The notes: a model not told the origin generated them from the sequence alone. DNA of 64,000 nt from Takakia lepidozioides (GCA_030704615.1 CM060733.1:6758001-6822000), one strand, 5' to 3'. Numbered from the stretch's first letter, positions 1-11,717 are shown. Translations and numbers: made by a program.

Positions 1-690
1 GAAAGGCATTCATCAGCCAGGCATGCCAATGGATTGCGAGACTCGAGGTCGGGTCTATTTTGGGAGATGGTGCGGGGTTTTGCGCCACTTGCAGCTTCAT
101 CAAGCTGTATCTCCAGCATACATCTTGGAGAATGTGCCACTGATGGTCGATTCTCGTGGATGATGGCCAGTGTGCATCAAGTCCGGTCGTGGCTTGGGTC
201 AGCAGTGTTGTCAGATGCAGCTATAGTGGGGTCACGGGCTCATCGTCCACAGCTATGGTGGACTAACTTGATGCCACCCGCACTGCTCAAGCGTGCATTT
301 GATGGGGTGCAGCGGCCAGCACATCTCAAAGTGGATAGCATTTTGGACACAGGGAGGCAGTCTCAGCGTGTGAGACACGATGACCGTTCGCCTTTGGCAG
401 TGGTCAACAGGGTGGGTCAACCACGAGCAACATTACCTACACTGCTCAACTTCCCAGGATCGCATGGTTCCGGGATAGTGGACCTGGATGTGGCAGCAGT
501 TAGTGGAGCCTAATGTTGACGAGCGTGAGGGGCGATGGGTTTTTTATCACTGGTACCACGGCAGTGTCGTCTCTTTCTGAGGCATCACGTCGTCAGGTGT
601 GTTGGGGCAAGCAATGGATCTCAATTGCTTGACCTGGATTATCAGCTGGGCTATGGCTGAGCAACGCAGAGTGCGGAGTACACTTCCCTC
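1..690 (+). pseudogene. C5-cytosine methyltransferase (DNMT3-like) C-terminal fragment
   Basis: Three reading frames together resemble the C-terminal half of a DNA cytosine-5 methyltransferase. Frame 1 begins with a segment like the DNMT3 'R-x-G-L-x-x-x-x-x-R' region (SRSGLFWEMVR). Bases 119-142 in another frame read YILENVPL, carrying the ENV motif VI. Frame 1 resumes with GSRAHRPQLWWTNL, like the AHR-x-x-x-FWxNL block of DNMT3, and continues to a PTL segment. A third frame gives a GF-x-TGTT block and LGQAMDLNCLTW, like the closing MGFP..LG.a.D.n..W region. At least three frameshifts separate these pieces and the catalytic PCQ region would lie left of the window, so it is a relic. Methyltransferase domains carried by LTR retrotransposons are known in some algae, but I see no LTR or pol here, so that origin is only possible. 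The family call is fairly firm; the subfamily is less so. Confidence 0.62.
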
Positions 691-901
691 GATGGTCTCT
701 CTGCCTACCGAGACGGTACAGGCAGTGAGTGGGGGCGAGCATGTGAGGACCATGGGGTGTAGGCATCCATGGCACACGTGGGAGGTGCTCGAGGTTCAGA
801 GGGAGTTGGCAGCCAAGGTGGCGGTGATGGATGAGGTTGGGGATTTTTCTCGGGTGGAGGAAGTCCTTGAGGATGAGATGATGGGGCAGGATTAGGCCTT
901 G

Positions 902-3071
902 TCATTGACTGAGCAGGCAGGGAATACTGCTCAAGAGGTTGCGGCATAGTAACCACGGGACGCGTCCTCTACCTCTAAGTCTGCTGGACTTAAGGTTGCA
1001 GTTACGAAGGGCATTTGGGAGCCTGATATTGGACCTATTGTCACTAGAGGAGAGAGACGACGTGTATGACACCCACGGATCCTCAGGCAGTCGGGAGAAT
1101 CTTTGTCTGGTACAGCTCCAATGCCCTCCCAAGTTCCGGCAAAAAAACTCCCTTTGGACTGGGTCCCGTATGCCTCTAGCACGCACGGTTATTTCCCAGT
1201 TGGATGTCACCCAAAAGGTCACCGGATCTTTAACCCTAGTTAACGTCTTCACATCCAAGGCGTGCATCTCTCTTGGAGCATCCCATGTCATTGTCTCCCC
1301 CCAGTGCTGCCAATTTAAAAAATCGTAAGGCGATACATCCAATGGCATGTTGTATCGGTTGTACTCGTATCCCGTGGGCATATTGTCTTGCAACCCAAAC
1401 AACTCGTAGAAACGTCGATGGATTGGTCCACGGCAGTCAGGGCATTGGCTGGCTCCGCATGGCTGCGATATGAGACATGTGGGATGGAACAAATGGCCAC
1501 ATGAACCAAGCATATAGCCTCCCTCCGGTCCATAAGGGTTTAGGCACATTGTGGACACCGTACCATCTGTTACCCATGACATTGGATTGCTCTGTGGTAT
1601 CCACGTCCGTTTATCCTCATTAATGAAGGATGACATCCTCAGCCTGGTGTCCCACTCCTCCTCTACTTCCAAATTCCAGTTTATGCTGTTATTGGTATCG
1701 AAAATTGTATGCACACAGTGCTCAAACATCGCATGCACATCACCCCATGTGGTGAATCCAGTGTACTTCGACGTGAATACATCACGCACAGTGTCGTGCC
1801 TTTGCAAATTAGCATAGATGCTATCTACGCTTCGATTCGACAAACGTGCTACACGTTGGAGGGAGGACAACGCTTCTTCTATCCGTGTTTCCCGCGATGC
1901 TAGATGGCCCGCCCAGGTCACCCAATTCCGCCAATTCCCCTTCAACCATGGCCACGATCGGATTTGCATGGCATTTGAGTACCAATATGCAACAACCCTA
2001 GCTTGCTCGCGTTCCCCCACAAGCTGCTCTAATTCTTGTTCTTGGGCCGATGTAATTTGCACGGCTGAACATTCCCCATTTCCACTATGGGGTCTTTCCC
2101 TTTTCTTGCCCTCTCCACCGCAAGTCTTTCTTCCTCAACCCTCGCCGGGTCCAGTTCAGACGTTTGCACTTCATTCCCATGCCCGATTGAGTCGACCCCG
2201 GCTTCAGGACCCGAGGCCAATCACCAACGAGCAAGACATATTGGCGCGTTTGAATATGCCACCAATGGACATTGACCGAGACGTACACTGTCAAGAATCC
2301 CCAACCCCATTCTTTCCAGCAACTTCGCTAGTTGCCACCGTTGCAAATGAACAATGTCTTGTAGGTCTTTGATGTGTTGTTCATGTGCGGCCAGTTGTTC
2401 TTCCAACGGAGAGCGTACCTCGTCCCCCTCCACCTCAGACGTTGAAGGCCCGGCTGCGGAGACCTGTTGCGGCGTATAATTGGAGGTGGTTTGGTCTGCA
2501 TTTCCTTCTCTTCCACATCGTCATTTCCATCCGCCTTTCCTCCTTTTCCACCTCGTCGTTTCCATCGTGACACGAACCGTATGACGTCATGCCCCTGACG
2601 TATATACAAGTCTGGGATATCAGAGAACATGTATAGTCTAGTACGCTGTCTCGCAGTGGCAGTTTGTCAATCCACTGGTCGCAATAAAATCAACTATTGT
2701 ACAATGGCTGCAAATAAATACGGGACCTTGTTGTTGACGAGCGGTTGACCCCACAATGTTGTATGCACCTCCTCTGCCCTGTGGCGGAAATGCGGGTTGG
2801 CGAAGGAATGCAAGCTAGCTTGATTTGTTGGTTTGTGGATCATACCTATCTCTGGGCCACAATAACGATTTATGTGACACAGTCCACAAATTCCGGCAGT
2901 CACCAAGCGACCACCGCTGCCCAAACTTCCAAACTTCTCAACCTGGTTCCGCAAGAATGTTAGGGTCATTGTATACGAAGTTCGCGCCTGGCCCCTTTTG
3001 GTTTTTTTTTGGAGGTCCAGGTTCATTACGTCATCCCTGGGATGACCTCCTCTGACTTTCTCATCCGCCAT
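902..3071 (-). CDS. RING-like zinc-finger protein, multi-exon (model uncertain)
   Basis: The best open block (902-2062) encodes about 386 residues with a RING-H2-like core near its middle: a Cys, then S-C-GHLFH-x-x-C, then CPDC. Only one Cys of the first RING pair is visible, so it may be degenerate. Upstream on the same strand are charged, coiled-coil-like open stretches (2029-2433). An acceptor near 2610 leads into a DLYIRQGHDVIRF block, and a possible first exon (2694-3071, starting MADEKVRGG) carries a CGLCHINRYCGPE cysteine cluster. The frame changes between 2220-2029 and 2062, meaning an intron or a frameshift. The role would be zinc-dependent protein binding, perhaps an E3 ligase, but this is inferred from the core alone. 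The setting suggests a repetitive or element-borne family rather than a housekeeping gene. The last roughly 55 codons lose any recognisable domain, so the true 3' end may differ. Confidence 0.42.
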
Positions 3072-3480
3072 TATGGCTTTGGCTTACCCCTACTCGATAG
3101 GTGTTTGCTAAGAAAAATGCTCTCCCAACCCTCCTAAATCGTACCTAATCCTACTCCCTAATGAATCCTCCCCAAGTACTAGAGACACGTGTCACTCCGC
3201 AGTTCTAAGTGATATGACGCAATGTGCAATGAAAAAAACGTGGGTGCTAGAGGAGGGCTTCCCGGGAGGCACTCAGCATTGATTTCGAGCCCAGAATATC
3301 CCCCACCCAACCAATAGCACCCCTCTCCACTTGGACTCAATGACAAGGAATGCAACATCCCATCACCCACCAAGTCCTGGTGTGGAGAGAAAAGTGAGGG
3401 AGAGAATGGCCTCCAAGGCCTTATAAGGCCCCCACTCCACACTCGGGGCGCGCGCTGTCATCATGACTGCGCACGCTATT
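3072..3480. other. Spacer, no gene recognised
   Basis: This is the 5' flank of the RING-like gene and the outer side of the left palindromic array. Only short open frames occur. I see no promoter motif or repeat that I can support. Confidence 0.4.
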
Positions 3481-3481
3481 A

Positions 3482-4385
3482 ATGGCTGTGACCGCCAGCA
3501 GGGGTGGTCACATCTTTTTTTCTTTTCCTTATCAGTTGCGACCACCAGCAAGGGAGTGGTCGCAGATTTTTATTTTATTTTTAATAGGTGCGACCTCCAG
3601 CAGGGGGGTGGTCGCAGATTTGTTTATGTTTTTTAATGGGTGCGACCACCAGCAGGGGGTGGGTTGCAGATTTGTTTATTTTTTTTAATGGGTGCGACCA
3701 CCAGCAGGGGGGTGGTCGCAGATTTGCTTATTTTTTTTAATGGATACGACCACCAGCAGGGGGGTGGTCGTAGATTTTTTTTTTTTAATCAGCAGGGAGG
3801 TGGTCGCATAATTATTATTTTTTTAATAGGCGCGACCACCAGTAGAGGGGTGGTCGCAGAAATTTTGTTTAAAACAAATAGGTGCGACCACCACCTCTTG
3901 GTGGTCGCACTATTTTCCTTTTCTTTAATAGATGCGACCACCAGCAGGGGGGTGGTCGTAGGGGGGGGTGGTCACATAATTTCCGATTTTTTAATTATCT
4001 ACCAACAGTCAGTAGCTCAGTTGGTTAAGTGCATTGAGTGCGACCCGGACGATTCTGGGGTCAAATCTTGCTACTTGATGGTGTGGATGGTTCGTGTGTG
4101 GGTGCCCCATTCCTACGCCTCTTGGCGCATAATAAATGAAAGAGGTATTTTCTCCTCTCACTACTAAGGGGCCTGATTTGTGAGCTGTTGCTCCAGGTGT
4201 TTCCCAAAATAAAATAAAATAAAATATGCGACCACCAGCAGGGGTAATCAGTAAATCAGTAAATATATGCGAATACAAGCAAGGGGGTGGTCGCAACATT
4301 TTATTTTATTTTAACAGTGCGACGACCGCTACTGGTGGTCACACAATTTTTTTTAAATAGGTGCGACCACCAGGAGGTTGGTCCC
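3482..4385 (+). repeat. Left palindromic array of the hAT element (about 14 units)
   Basis: Units recur about every 50-53 bp. Each is an imperfect hairpin with stem GCGACCACC / GGTGGTCGC around a loop such as AGCAGGGGG, and a T-rich spacer follows (TTTATTTTTTTAATGG type). The best-preserved copies start near 3536, 3589, 3693, 3745, 3831 and 3932. Copies near the inner edge (4226-4385) are more diverged. The array lies on the downstream side of the hAT transposase relic, and the array at 7992-8690 is its reverse complement, so the pair forms long tandem-repeat inverted arms. Multiple subterminal repeats are known binding sites for hAT transposases; that role is inferred here. Confidence 0.85.
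4009..4226 (+). mobile_element. tRNA-derived SINE inserted in the array
   Basis: The head (about 4010-4075) resembles a tRNA. The A-box-like AGTAGCTCAGTTGGTTAAG begins at 4011, and the B-box-like GGTCAAATCTT begins near 4059, about 30 bases after the A box, as in RNA polymerase III promoters. A body of about 130 bases unrelated to tRNA follows, then a tail of AAAAT repeats (4206-4225). The palindromic array resumes immediately after the tail, so this is an insertion into the array. The tRNA cloverleaf is imperfect and a body and tail are present, so it is a SINE and not a functional tRNA gene. No clear target duplication was found. Confidence 0.68.
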
Positions 4386-4389
4386 TTTG

Positions 4390-5600
4390 CACCTGTATGT
4401 ATGTTTGGAGAGGCCAGATGACATGTATCGACTCCCCATGGATTTGTGAAGGGGAAGATGATGTTAGGAGCTGCACCTGGCTTTTGTGGCTTTCGAAACA
4501 TAATAGAAAATCAACAATGTAAAGGTCTGACGAAACACAAACCCACGCACAACCACCCAACCCCTTTCTTGGGTACACATATTCCACCATTTTATTTCTG
4601 TACACGTATGCATGACCCAAACTGAAACATGGATACCATGGAACATTACAACACATCATGTGACAGGTCACAGAAGTTATAGCTGTACCTAATTCCGTCT
4701 GGCACGACGATGATGGTATGATCTCACGTCTAGTACAAAATCTTTGTCCCCACTCATTTCACCCCCGTTCCCATGATCAGTGCTAGAATCATTGATCTCC
4801 ATCTGTTCTTTCGTTTCAGAGGCAATTGGCCGTGTGGACCTGTAATCGTCCTCGGAGTACGTTCAGTTGTTCTCTGGTCGATTCCACTCCTATCATGAAT
4901 ACCATCTAGGTATCAGGCCTGTTCATAGGTCGGTCACCAACAAAAGGTTGCACAATTCTCTGCTGTTTCTGGGCTTGTCCCTGATTTGTGGTGGCCTTGG
5001 AGCAGGTCTCGTATGAGGAAGGCTACTTGCACGTACATCAGAGGGGCCGACATGAGAGGAAGGAAGAGGCATGAGATGGACCAGCGAGGGTCGAGGGAGC
5101 ACGGTTCACATGCGGATGTCGTGGGGGCCAGATGAAACAACAATGGCCGGTCGTCGTCATCCGATGGTTCAACTTGCAGAAGTCCCGCAGCAGAAGAACC
5201 ATCTCCCAGGATCGGAAGAGTAGCGATGGAAGGAATTACATGAGGGGGAGAGAGACTAGAGGACCAGCATGGGATGGACCGGCTGAGAGAAAGAGAACTT
5301 GAGATGAGCGGGGTGGGGTGAGATGAAGCACCGGTTCACAGGGACACGATGTCGGTGAAGGAATGACAACGGTCGGTTGTCATCATCCGATGATTTGACC
5401 TGCACATCTCCCGCAGTCCGTGTAACCGTGTGGTGGGGGAGAGTTGACCTAAACTTCATTGGTCAGAGTGTGCTCCACTGGGGGGGATGGGGGTCCCGCA
5501 ATTGAGATGACACCTGTCGCAGTTCATCAACAACAAGGTCATCGAAGGATGGATGCATTGCAGCATCATCGTCATTAAATTCATATGGGTCATGTGGAGG
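4390..5600. other. Inner flank of hAT element with diverged direct repeat
   Basis: There is no gene that I can support. Two stretches, about 5030-5180 and 5225-5430, are diverged direct repeats. They share an ATGGACCRGC...GGTTCACA framework and an AACRRTSGTCRTCATCCGATG block. The stretch probably belongs to the 3' part of the hAT element. Confidence 0.4.
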
Positions 5601-5610
5601 ATTGCCCACG

Positions 5611-7650
5611 TCATCGGACCCATCCCACCGTCAGAGTCGGAGTCCCCGCGGCGTCAGTGTCATCATTGCTGCTAGATTGGACCTTTGAGGCAGATTCTTC
5701 AGACAATAGATTCTTCTTGTACCATGCAGATGCGTCATTTGCTCTCCTCTCTCGCAGTAGCCTACAATTTGTGTAGACATAAACCAATTTGTTAGCCCTG
5801 GCAGGATTCAACTTGTGCGAATCTTATTGTGAACAAACGAGTAACTGCTCCAGTTCCGCTCACAGGACGAGGCAGAGCACACTTGAGCAAGAATACGCTT
5901 TGCAATGGGAGCAACGTTCTTGCTCCAGCTCCAATCAGATCCCACCATTCATGTGACAACATGCTCATTGCTTTTGGATCCGGTATGTCATGGAAAGGAT
6001 TCTGCCGATTCGAGAAGCACTGGTACTCGGAACACGTCGCTCGCCATATTCAAGGGCGCAAGTTGCATGATGACCCGTACAAGCCCGGCTTTGGCATCCA
6101 CATCGTCTCGCAAATCCGTATTGTCCAGCAAGAATGGATTCAGCAAGGCCCCCGCATAATGCAAGTCCGTGCGAACCATCCGTTTGCGGTCGTAAAATGC
6201 ATCCTCGGTCTTGCCGCCAAAATCATCATCCATAGAAAATGGAGGACGCCTCAAGGATTGCACGTGCTTCTCAAGGTTTTCCAATATCAACCATGTTTTA
6301 CCCATTATTGGTTGTTTTCCATCAAACTCCCGCAAAGCAATCAACACCGGCTCCACCATGTACACAAAATTTGCACATTTCGCCCAGAAATCGTCGGAGC
6401 GAATGATTGCGCGGACCCTCTGACTCACGAGAGTCGCGTAAAGTGCCCACATACGCATCTCATTGAGGGTCAATGATCACTTGCTCCAGACCCGCCCTCA
6501 CAGTCACCAGTCGATCCACCATCAAAAAGTTTGTGGCAAAGCGGGTTTCACTTGTATTTGGGTTCATGCTTTCTAAACAATGCCAGAAGGATGTGATGTG
6601 TACGAATGAATGTCACAACCGACTTTGCCCTTTTTACTAGTTGTTTCATCCATGATTCTTTTCCCCAATCCTCCAAAAAGAGATCAAAGATATAGCACGC
6701 CCTTGGTAATATAGATGGGGATATTGTACAATCAAAATATCGGCCATATTAACCATGTTAGATGCATTGTCCGTGCACACTTGGACAATTTTATCAGCTC
6801 CAATTTTATCGATGTAACTCGTCAACAACCCTGCTTGATAATGTGTATTTTTTCTTTCCCCACTTGTGTCAACGGATCCCAAAAATTGTTCCCTTGCAGG
6901 ACAAACCAGCATGACATTGAACAGTGGTCGATTAGTAACAGAACTCCAACCGTCCGCACATATAGTGCTTCCATATTTCCGGAGAGAATCATCTGTCTTT
7001 TCATTCACCTTTTGGGTGAGGTCAGACATAGCCTCTTCTAGCAATCCTGTGCGGAGATCGCAATAACTCGGAGGTGTGTATGTGGACTTGGAATCGGACG
7101 TGGTTTTGACAGCAGCCACAAACGCAGAAAGCCTCGAGACATTGAACGGAATATTGGCCTCGTAGAAAAATTGGGTCCACTTCTTATCCAAAGTCTTCCT
7201 GTGCGACAAATTTAAGCCTTCTTGCATTGATTGTTGCCTCAATGGTCTGGTCCGTACAAGTGTTGGCGTACAATCGGGTGTTGCTCCTGACCCACCGGCT
7301 TCTCCACGAACAGTAGACGCCTCGCAAGAATCCCCCTGGGTACAACTGTGAGGGACAGTTTGATTCGAACCTGGAGTGTTTGGCTCAGAAGCCGCGGCCA
7401 CATCAAGAGATGGTGGGATATTGCCTCCACATTGGGCAAAGTGGGCTTTCACTCGCATGGAGGCTTTTGGGCACAAACTAACCCTTGCATTCTTCCTATC
7501 TCTGTAGCCAAGGTGATATAACATGCGATCTTTGTGACCCGCCATCTTCAATGCACAAAGATTGCATTGAAAACCGTCCTTTTTGTGTGGGTCTATGGTG
7601 AACGAAGGGATCCATTCCTCCCTCATCCTCACACCCAAAACCCTAACCAC
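5611..7650 (-). pseudogene. hAT transposase (BED finger, DUF659, hATC), frameshifted
   Basis: The family is read from successive blocks on the minus strand. A BED-like finger (CNLCALKMAGHKDRMLYHL, then a downstream Cys and His) opens the protein. A DUF659 region follows with GWSSVTNRPLFNVMLV and TDNASNM. The frame then shifts near 6690 to one reading LEDWGKESWMKQ and FATNFLMVDRLVTVRAG, which is the hAT 'TRFAT' region. A third frame (5988-6473) continues the catalytic and helical domain, and about 5830-5925 reads QVCSASSCERNWSSYSFVH, the hATC dimerisation core. One more shift leads into LNPARANKLVYVYTNCRLL. Several frameshifts and stops make it inactive. hAT proteins normally run 600-750 residues and all the expected regions are present, so this was once a full-length gene. 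It sits between inverted palindromic arrays. Confidence 0.88.
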
Positions 7651-7991
7651 AGACTTAAGGTTGAACGAAGAACACTAGTGTACTTGGTAGATTTGTCAAG
7701 AGCAATAGAAGTTAGAACAGAATGCGATGGCCCAACACTACGGCATCAATCCAAGTGGATCAATGCACCATGTAGTATTGTGCTTTTCGACAATTTGCTG
7801 CAGTGGCTCTGGTGGAAGCCACAACAACAAAAAGTCCGCACCCTCCTCTTGGGCTTACACTCTTGCTCAAGGAATAGAGAACATTAACTCGTCACAAAAG
7901 TATTTGTCACAAAAGAAGTTAGGGGCATTGGGACCTCCTTATATACCCTCCAGCCTCCAAGCCTCACATGCTCGACGAATCAGATCCAATG

Positions 7992-8690
7992 CTGCGACCG
8001 CTCCAGGTCGCACGAAGAAGTCGCACGTTTTTAAAAAAAAAAAACTACTGCGACCACCCTCATGCTGGTGGTCGCACCTATTAAAAAAAAGAAAAATGCT
8101 GCGACCACCCCCATGCTCGTGGTCACAGAGATTATTTATTAAAAAATAAATAAATGAATAAAATAAAAAATAAAAATTGCTGCGACCACCCCCCTGCTGG
8201 TGGTCGCACCTATAAAAAAAACAGAAAATTTCTGCGACCACCCCCCTGCTGGTGGTCGTACCTATTAAACAAATAGAAAATTTATGCGACCACCCCCATG
8301 CTTGTGGTCGCACCTATTTTTTTTTTTAAAATGTTGCGACCGCCCCATGCTCGTGGTCACAAAGAATATTTTTAAAAAACAAAAACAAAAAAAATCTCTG
8401 CAACCACCCCTTTGCTGGTGGTCGCACCTATTAAAAAAACAGAAAAATGCTGCGACCACCCCTATGCTAGTGGTCGCAGATATTAAAAAATAGAAAAATG
8501 TTGCGACCACCAGTAGCGATGGTCGCAACTGTTTAAGAAAAGAAAAAAATGCGACCACCCCTGCTGGTGGTCGCATCTATTTTTAAAAAACAAAAAATGC
8601 TGCGACAACCCCTTTGCTGGTGGTCGCAACTATTAAAAAATAAGATAAATTCTGCGACCATCACCATTTGGAGGTCGCACCAATTTAACA
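7992..8690 (+). repeat. Right palindromic array of the hAT element (about 13 units)
   Basis: This is the reverse complement of the left array. Units such as GCGACCACCCCCCTGCTGG with closing GGTGGTCGCACC recur about every 50 bp, starting near 8049, 8100, 8181, 8232, 8285, 8336, 8398, 8450, 8502, 8549, 8600 and 8652. The spacers are A-rich (TATTAAAAAAAACAG). The array begins about 340 bases upstream of the transposase start, so the gene's 5' region is contiguous with it. Confidence 0.85.
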
Positions 8691-8905
8691 ATAATGATTT
8701 AAAAATGACCTCAACTATTGGCGGATGGAGTAATTTATAAAACAATTCTTTCACTTGCCAAGGTGTTGCTTGGAATACAACGTGTTCACCTACGTGGCAT
8801 ATTTTTTACCTAACTCATGTTTTACTGATTTTTCGACAAAACTGACGTGACATTGGTCGCGTCAGCGTCAGGTCCGACGTGACGTCACTGACGTGTGCAG
8901 CCTGA

Positions 8906-9554
8906 TAGTGGGCAGCATAGTGGTAGTCTAGTGACTGACTAGTTGCAGCCTAGTGGTTGGACTAGTGGTATACTAGTGTGTGGTGTGCACATGTGTTGTG
9001 TGGTTTTGGACAACGATGTAGTTGTGTAGCGATATGTATACGCACGACAGTTGTCAAGTTATTTCACCACTATTGTGAAACTAGCTAGAAAATAGCTAGC
9101 TTTTACATATTGATATTTGGGATTGGCCCAAGTGTCAATCCAGGGGTCAAGACAAATTTAGGCCCTGGAGTGGTTATCTTCACGGCAAGCGTGGGAGACT
9201 CATCTATCTCGAGTTGAGCCTCACCGCGCCTAGCTATGGCGCCGTAATGTGGATTCCCCATGACGTGGGGTGCACTTGGCTTGACTTGTATTTTTGTGAT
9301 GAGTTTATATATGCATGAGTTTATGCTTCAACTTTGTGAGCTCGCATGAGCTTGTGTTTGTATTTTTCTTTTTTATCATTGTATGGACTAGTGATTGCCA
9401 TAGTGGGCAGCATAGTGGCAGCCTAGTGATTGACTAGTTGCAGCCTAGTGGCTGGACTAGTGGTGGACTAGTGGTATACTAGTATGTGGTGTGCACATGT
9501 GTTGTGTGGTTTTGGACAGCGATGTAGTTGTGTAGCGATATGTATGCGCACGAC
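8906..9554 (+). repeat. Pair of direct repeats (8906-9049 and 9392-9554)
   Basis: Two copies of a 140-160 bp segment lie about 490 bp apart in the same orientation. Both contain AGTGGGCAGCATAGTGG, several CTAGT steps, a GTGTGGTGTGCACATGTG stretch and end near GCGCACGAC. The second copy has an extra GGACTAGTGGT step. They could be ends of a miniature terminal-repeat retroelement or a simple segmental duplication. No primer-binding site was recognised between them. Confidence 0.6.
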
Positions 9555-9675
9555 AAATCGTCTAAAGCTTAACTCATGTTAGCACAAAGACCCACAAATA
9601 TATCTGCCAGAACTCAAAGGTCAGCGCATGTAATTTTCGCCAGCGAAACTTGGGTTTCGTCAACGAAATTAGGGG

Positions 9676-9694
9676 TTTTTTTTTTTTTTTTTTT
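9676..9694 (+). repeat. Poly-T tract
   Basis: An uninterrupted run of about 19 T lies in an AT-rich stretch. It could be the poly-A tail of a reverse-strand retroposon, but no body was recognised. Confidence 0.6.
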
Positions 9695-9699
9695 AATTT

Positions 9700-11710
9700 T
9701 TAGTTTTGGTCAAATGGTAGTGGAGTCCTGGTTTGGTTTTTATCTGTGATGTGCACATTCTGCTGGAGAGAAAGGTCCTCAGGATGTAAGTTAAGTGGGC
9801 TGACTCCAGGTATCCCGCTCATTCAATGACTCTGCTGAGGGGCAACCATGAAAGCAGATAAATGACTCAGGTATGCCATCATTGTAGGTCACCTACCTAT
9901 TACTTGTGTGTTGTATATATAATGTCTGTTTGAAGTGATTAACCTTTTTCTTTAAGAAAGTCTCATACTGATTTTGCGTGAATGCGGTTTGATGGGCAGA
10001 TTCTATGACTTTTAGGATGAATTAATGCCAAGAGAAGTATGACAATCCAAATGTTTGGCGGGTACTTTTAAAGTTTTCTAATGTGTTTGACTACCTGACC
10101 CTGGCAGCTATCATAGATGGAAGGGTGGGCTGTTTTTGCACTCGTCTGTTTTGGCACTCGTCCGTCTCTTTTGTTGTTATGCACTTTGATTCCATAAGCT
10201 CTCTGGGTCTCAAATCTCTCAAAGTACCACTATCAAGTTCATAAGGACCTTAAGATCATATATTGATCGTTGTTGTTTTCAGCTTAGAAGGATAACTATG
10301 ATGACTAGTGAGAACTCGTGTGCCATGTATAAATAACAAATGGGCTGACCTATGATTTGAAGGGTTATAATGTTCAGCCGCTCTTGATGGTGTGCATGAT
10401 AAGATCACCCTTCTACCACCTACGTCACTTCTGAGCAAGCATGAGATATCCAACACTCTGCACCTGCTCTCATCAAGGCCAATATCAATATCTGGGGGCC
10501 AATTTACTAGTGTTCGTATATGCCACTGGTCCTCAGAAGGAGAAGAGATGAACCCCCTGCTCCTCCAAAAATACCAATATTAGTCTGGCTCTCTATGCAA
10601 TCACTTGTCTGGATTGAAGGTTGTGCCCGCATCATGGGGCTAAACGTGGACCCACTTGGAGATTCCGAGATTCCCAGCAATCATTCTTCGAGAATACAAC
10701 CCCAAGGCAGCCTACCACATATTACTGAAACCCGACCATTTACATGATAAACGGAACAAAATTTTGTACTTGCCTAGTCTTTGAGGCCTTCCATTCTGCT
10801 ACTCTTTGGAATGTATGGAAAACACGATGTCAATGGTAGCTAGGGAGAAAACATGCATTTCACTGCTGTTGTCTACCATTTTCTTTGAGGTCCAAACTGA
10901 AGTGCGGAAGGTTGGGGCCCGAAGAATGGTTGCAGACATTTGCAGGGATCCGGAGGTTGAGCATCAGCTCCTCCGTAACTTCCAAAGTACTTGGGAATGG
11001 GCTGGCATCCTATGCAGCTGCACTTCGTCAGCCACTGTAATTACTGGGCCGCTGTCCCCCCTCTCAACTGGCAAGGATTATAGACCTGTCCCGATGCCCT
11101 AACTCCCCTGAGTGCGAAGGAGAAGCCAACTGGAAGCACCAGAGCGGGCATCGCTCAACCCGGCTTAGTTTTGATCGCTAAGTAACACAAGAGCTTATCG
11201 AAAGACCCGCTCTCAACAAACTTGGCTATTGGCAACCTTGTCCACAATCACCTGATCTTGGAGGCCTCAATGGTTTTTTTCTGCTCATTAATTTTCAAGG
11301 ACCTTGAGCCCCCAACATTGCCACTTTGCTAGTAAGTGCCTACCAGTATAATGCCTATTTCAATGTGATTTAAACAAAATGATCACATGTTGCAAGCTCC
11401 TGGATTTTTTTGCTAAAAAGCATTCTCCCTATCTGTCATTGTTGCTCAAGTTCGTCCAGGTGTGCTACTTGAGGACTCACGGCCTCATGAAATTCAAATT
11501 CTAAACCTTTTCCATCAGGAGTGGACTAGTCATATACTTCCATATTTAGAAAGAAGGCTAGGATTTTTTTGACTCCAGTGGTCAGCCACAGCTTCTGGGA
11601 ATGTGCATTCATACAACCAGGTCAATGATATAGAGAAAGATAACCCCAATTGGAACTAACAGGGAAGAACCTGATTTTCTAACAAAGATTACACTGTATC
11701 TTGATGGATT
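9700..11710. other. Gene-poor stretch with a retroelement scrap
   Basis: No intact gene is visible. Around 10,515-10,600 the plus strand reads VRICHWSSEGEEMNP. This resembles the VRICYWSSQTKNMKP segment on the minus strand near 28,600-28,660, so both are copies of one dispersed family, probably the 3' part of a LINE. The remainder shows short non-homologous open frames. Confidence 0.4.
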
Positions 11711-11717
11711 GTGAGGA

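Larger units (their letters stand above)
3482..8690 (-). mobile_element. Decayed hAT transposon with palindromic-array arms
   Basis: The hAT transposase relic is bracketed by two arrays of GCGACCACC hairpins in inverted orientation, each roughly 0.7-0.9 kb. I take the arrays as the element's terminal or subterminal arms. I could not find a matching 8-bp target duplication or a simple short terminal inverted repeat at the outer edges, so the exact ends are uncertain. Confidence 0.6.

Noticed and set aside
705-956. Proline-rich 83-residue minus-strand protein
   Set aside because: It overlaps the methyltransferase relic and its trailing region on the opposite strand, has low complexity and no domain.
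4010-4075. Functional tRNA gene
   Set aside because: A and B boxes are present, but the cloverleaf is imperfect and the sequence continues into a SINE body with an AAAAT tail.
3482-4385. CRISPR array
   Set aside because: The regular 50-bp spacing and palindromic units are superficially similar, but the spacers are near-identical T-rich DNA in a plant nuclear context, with a mirrored array beyond a hAT gene.
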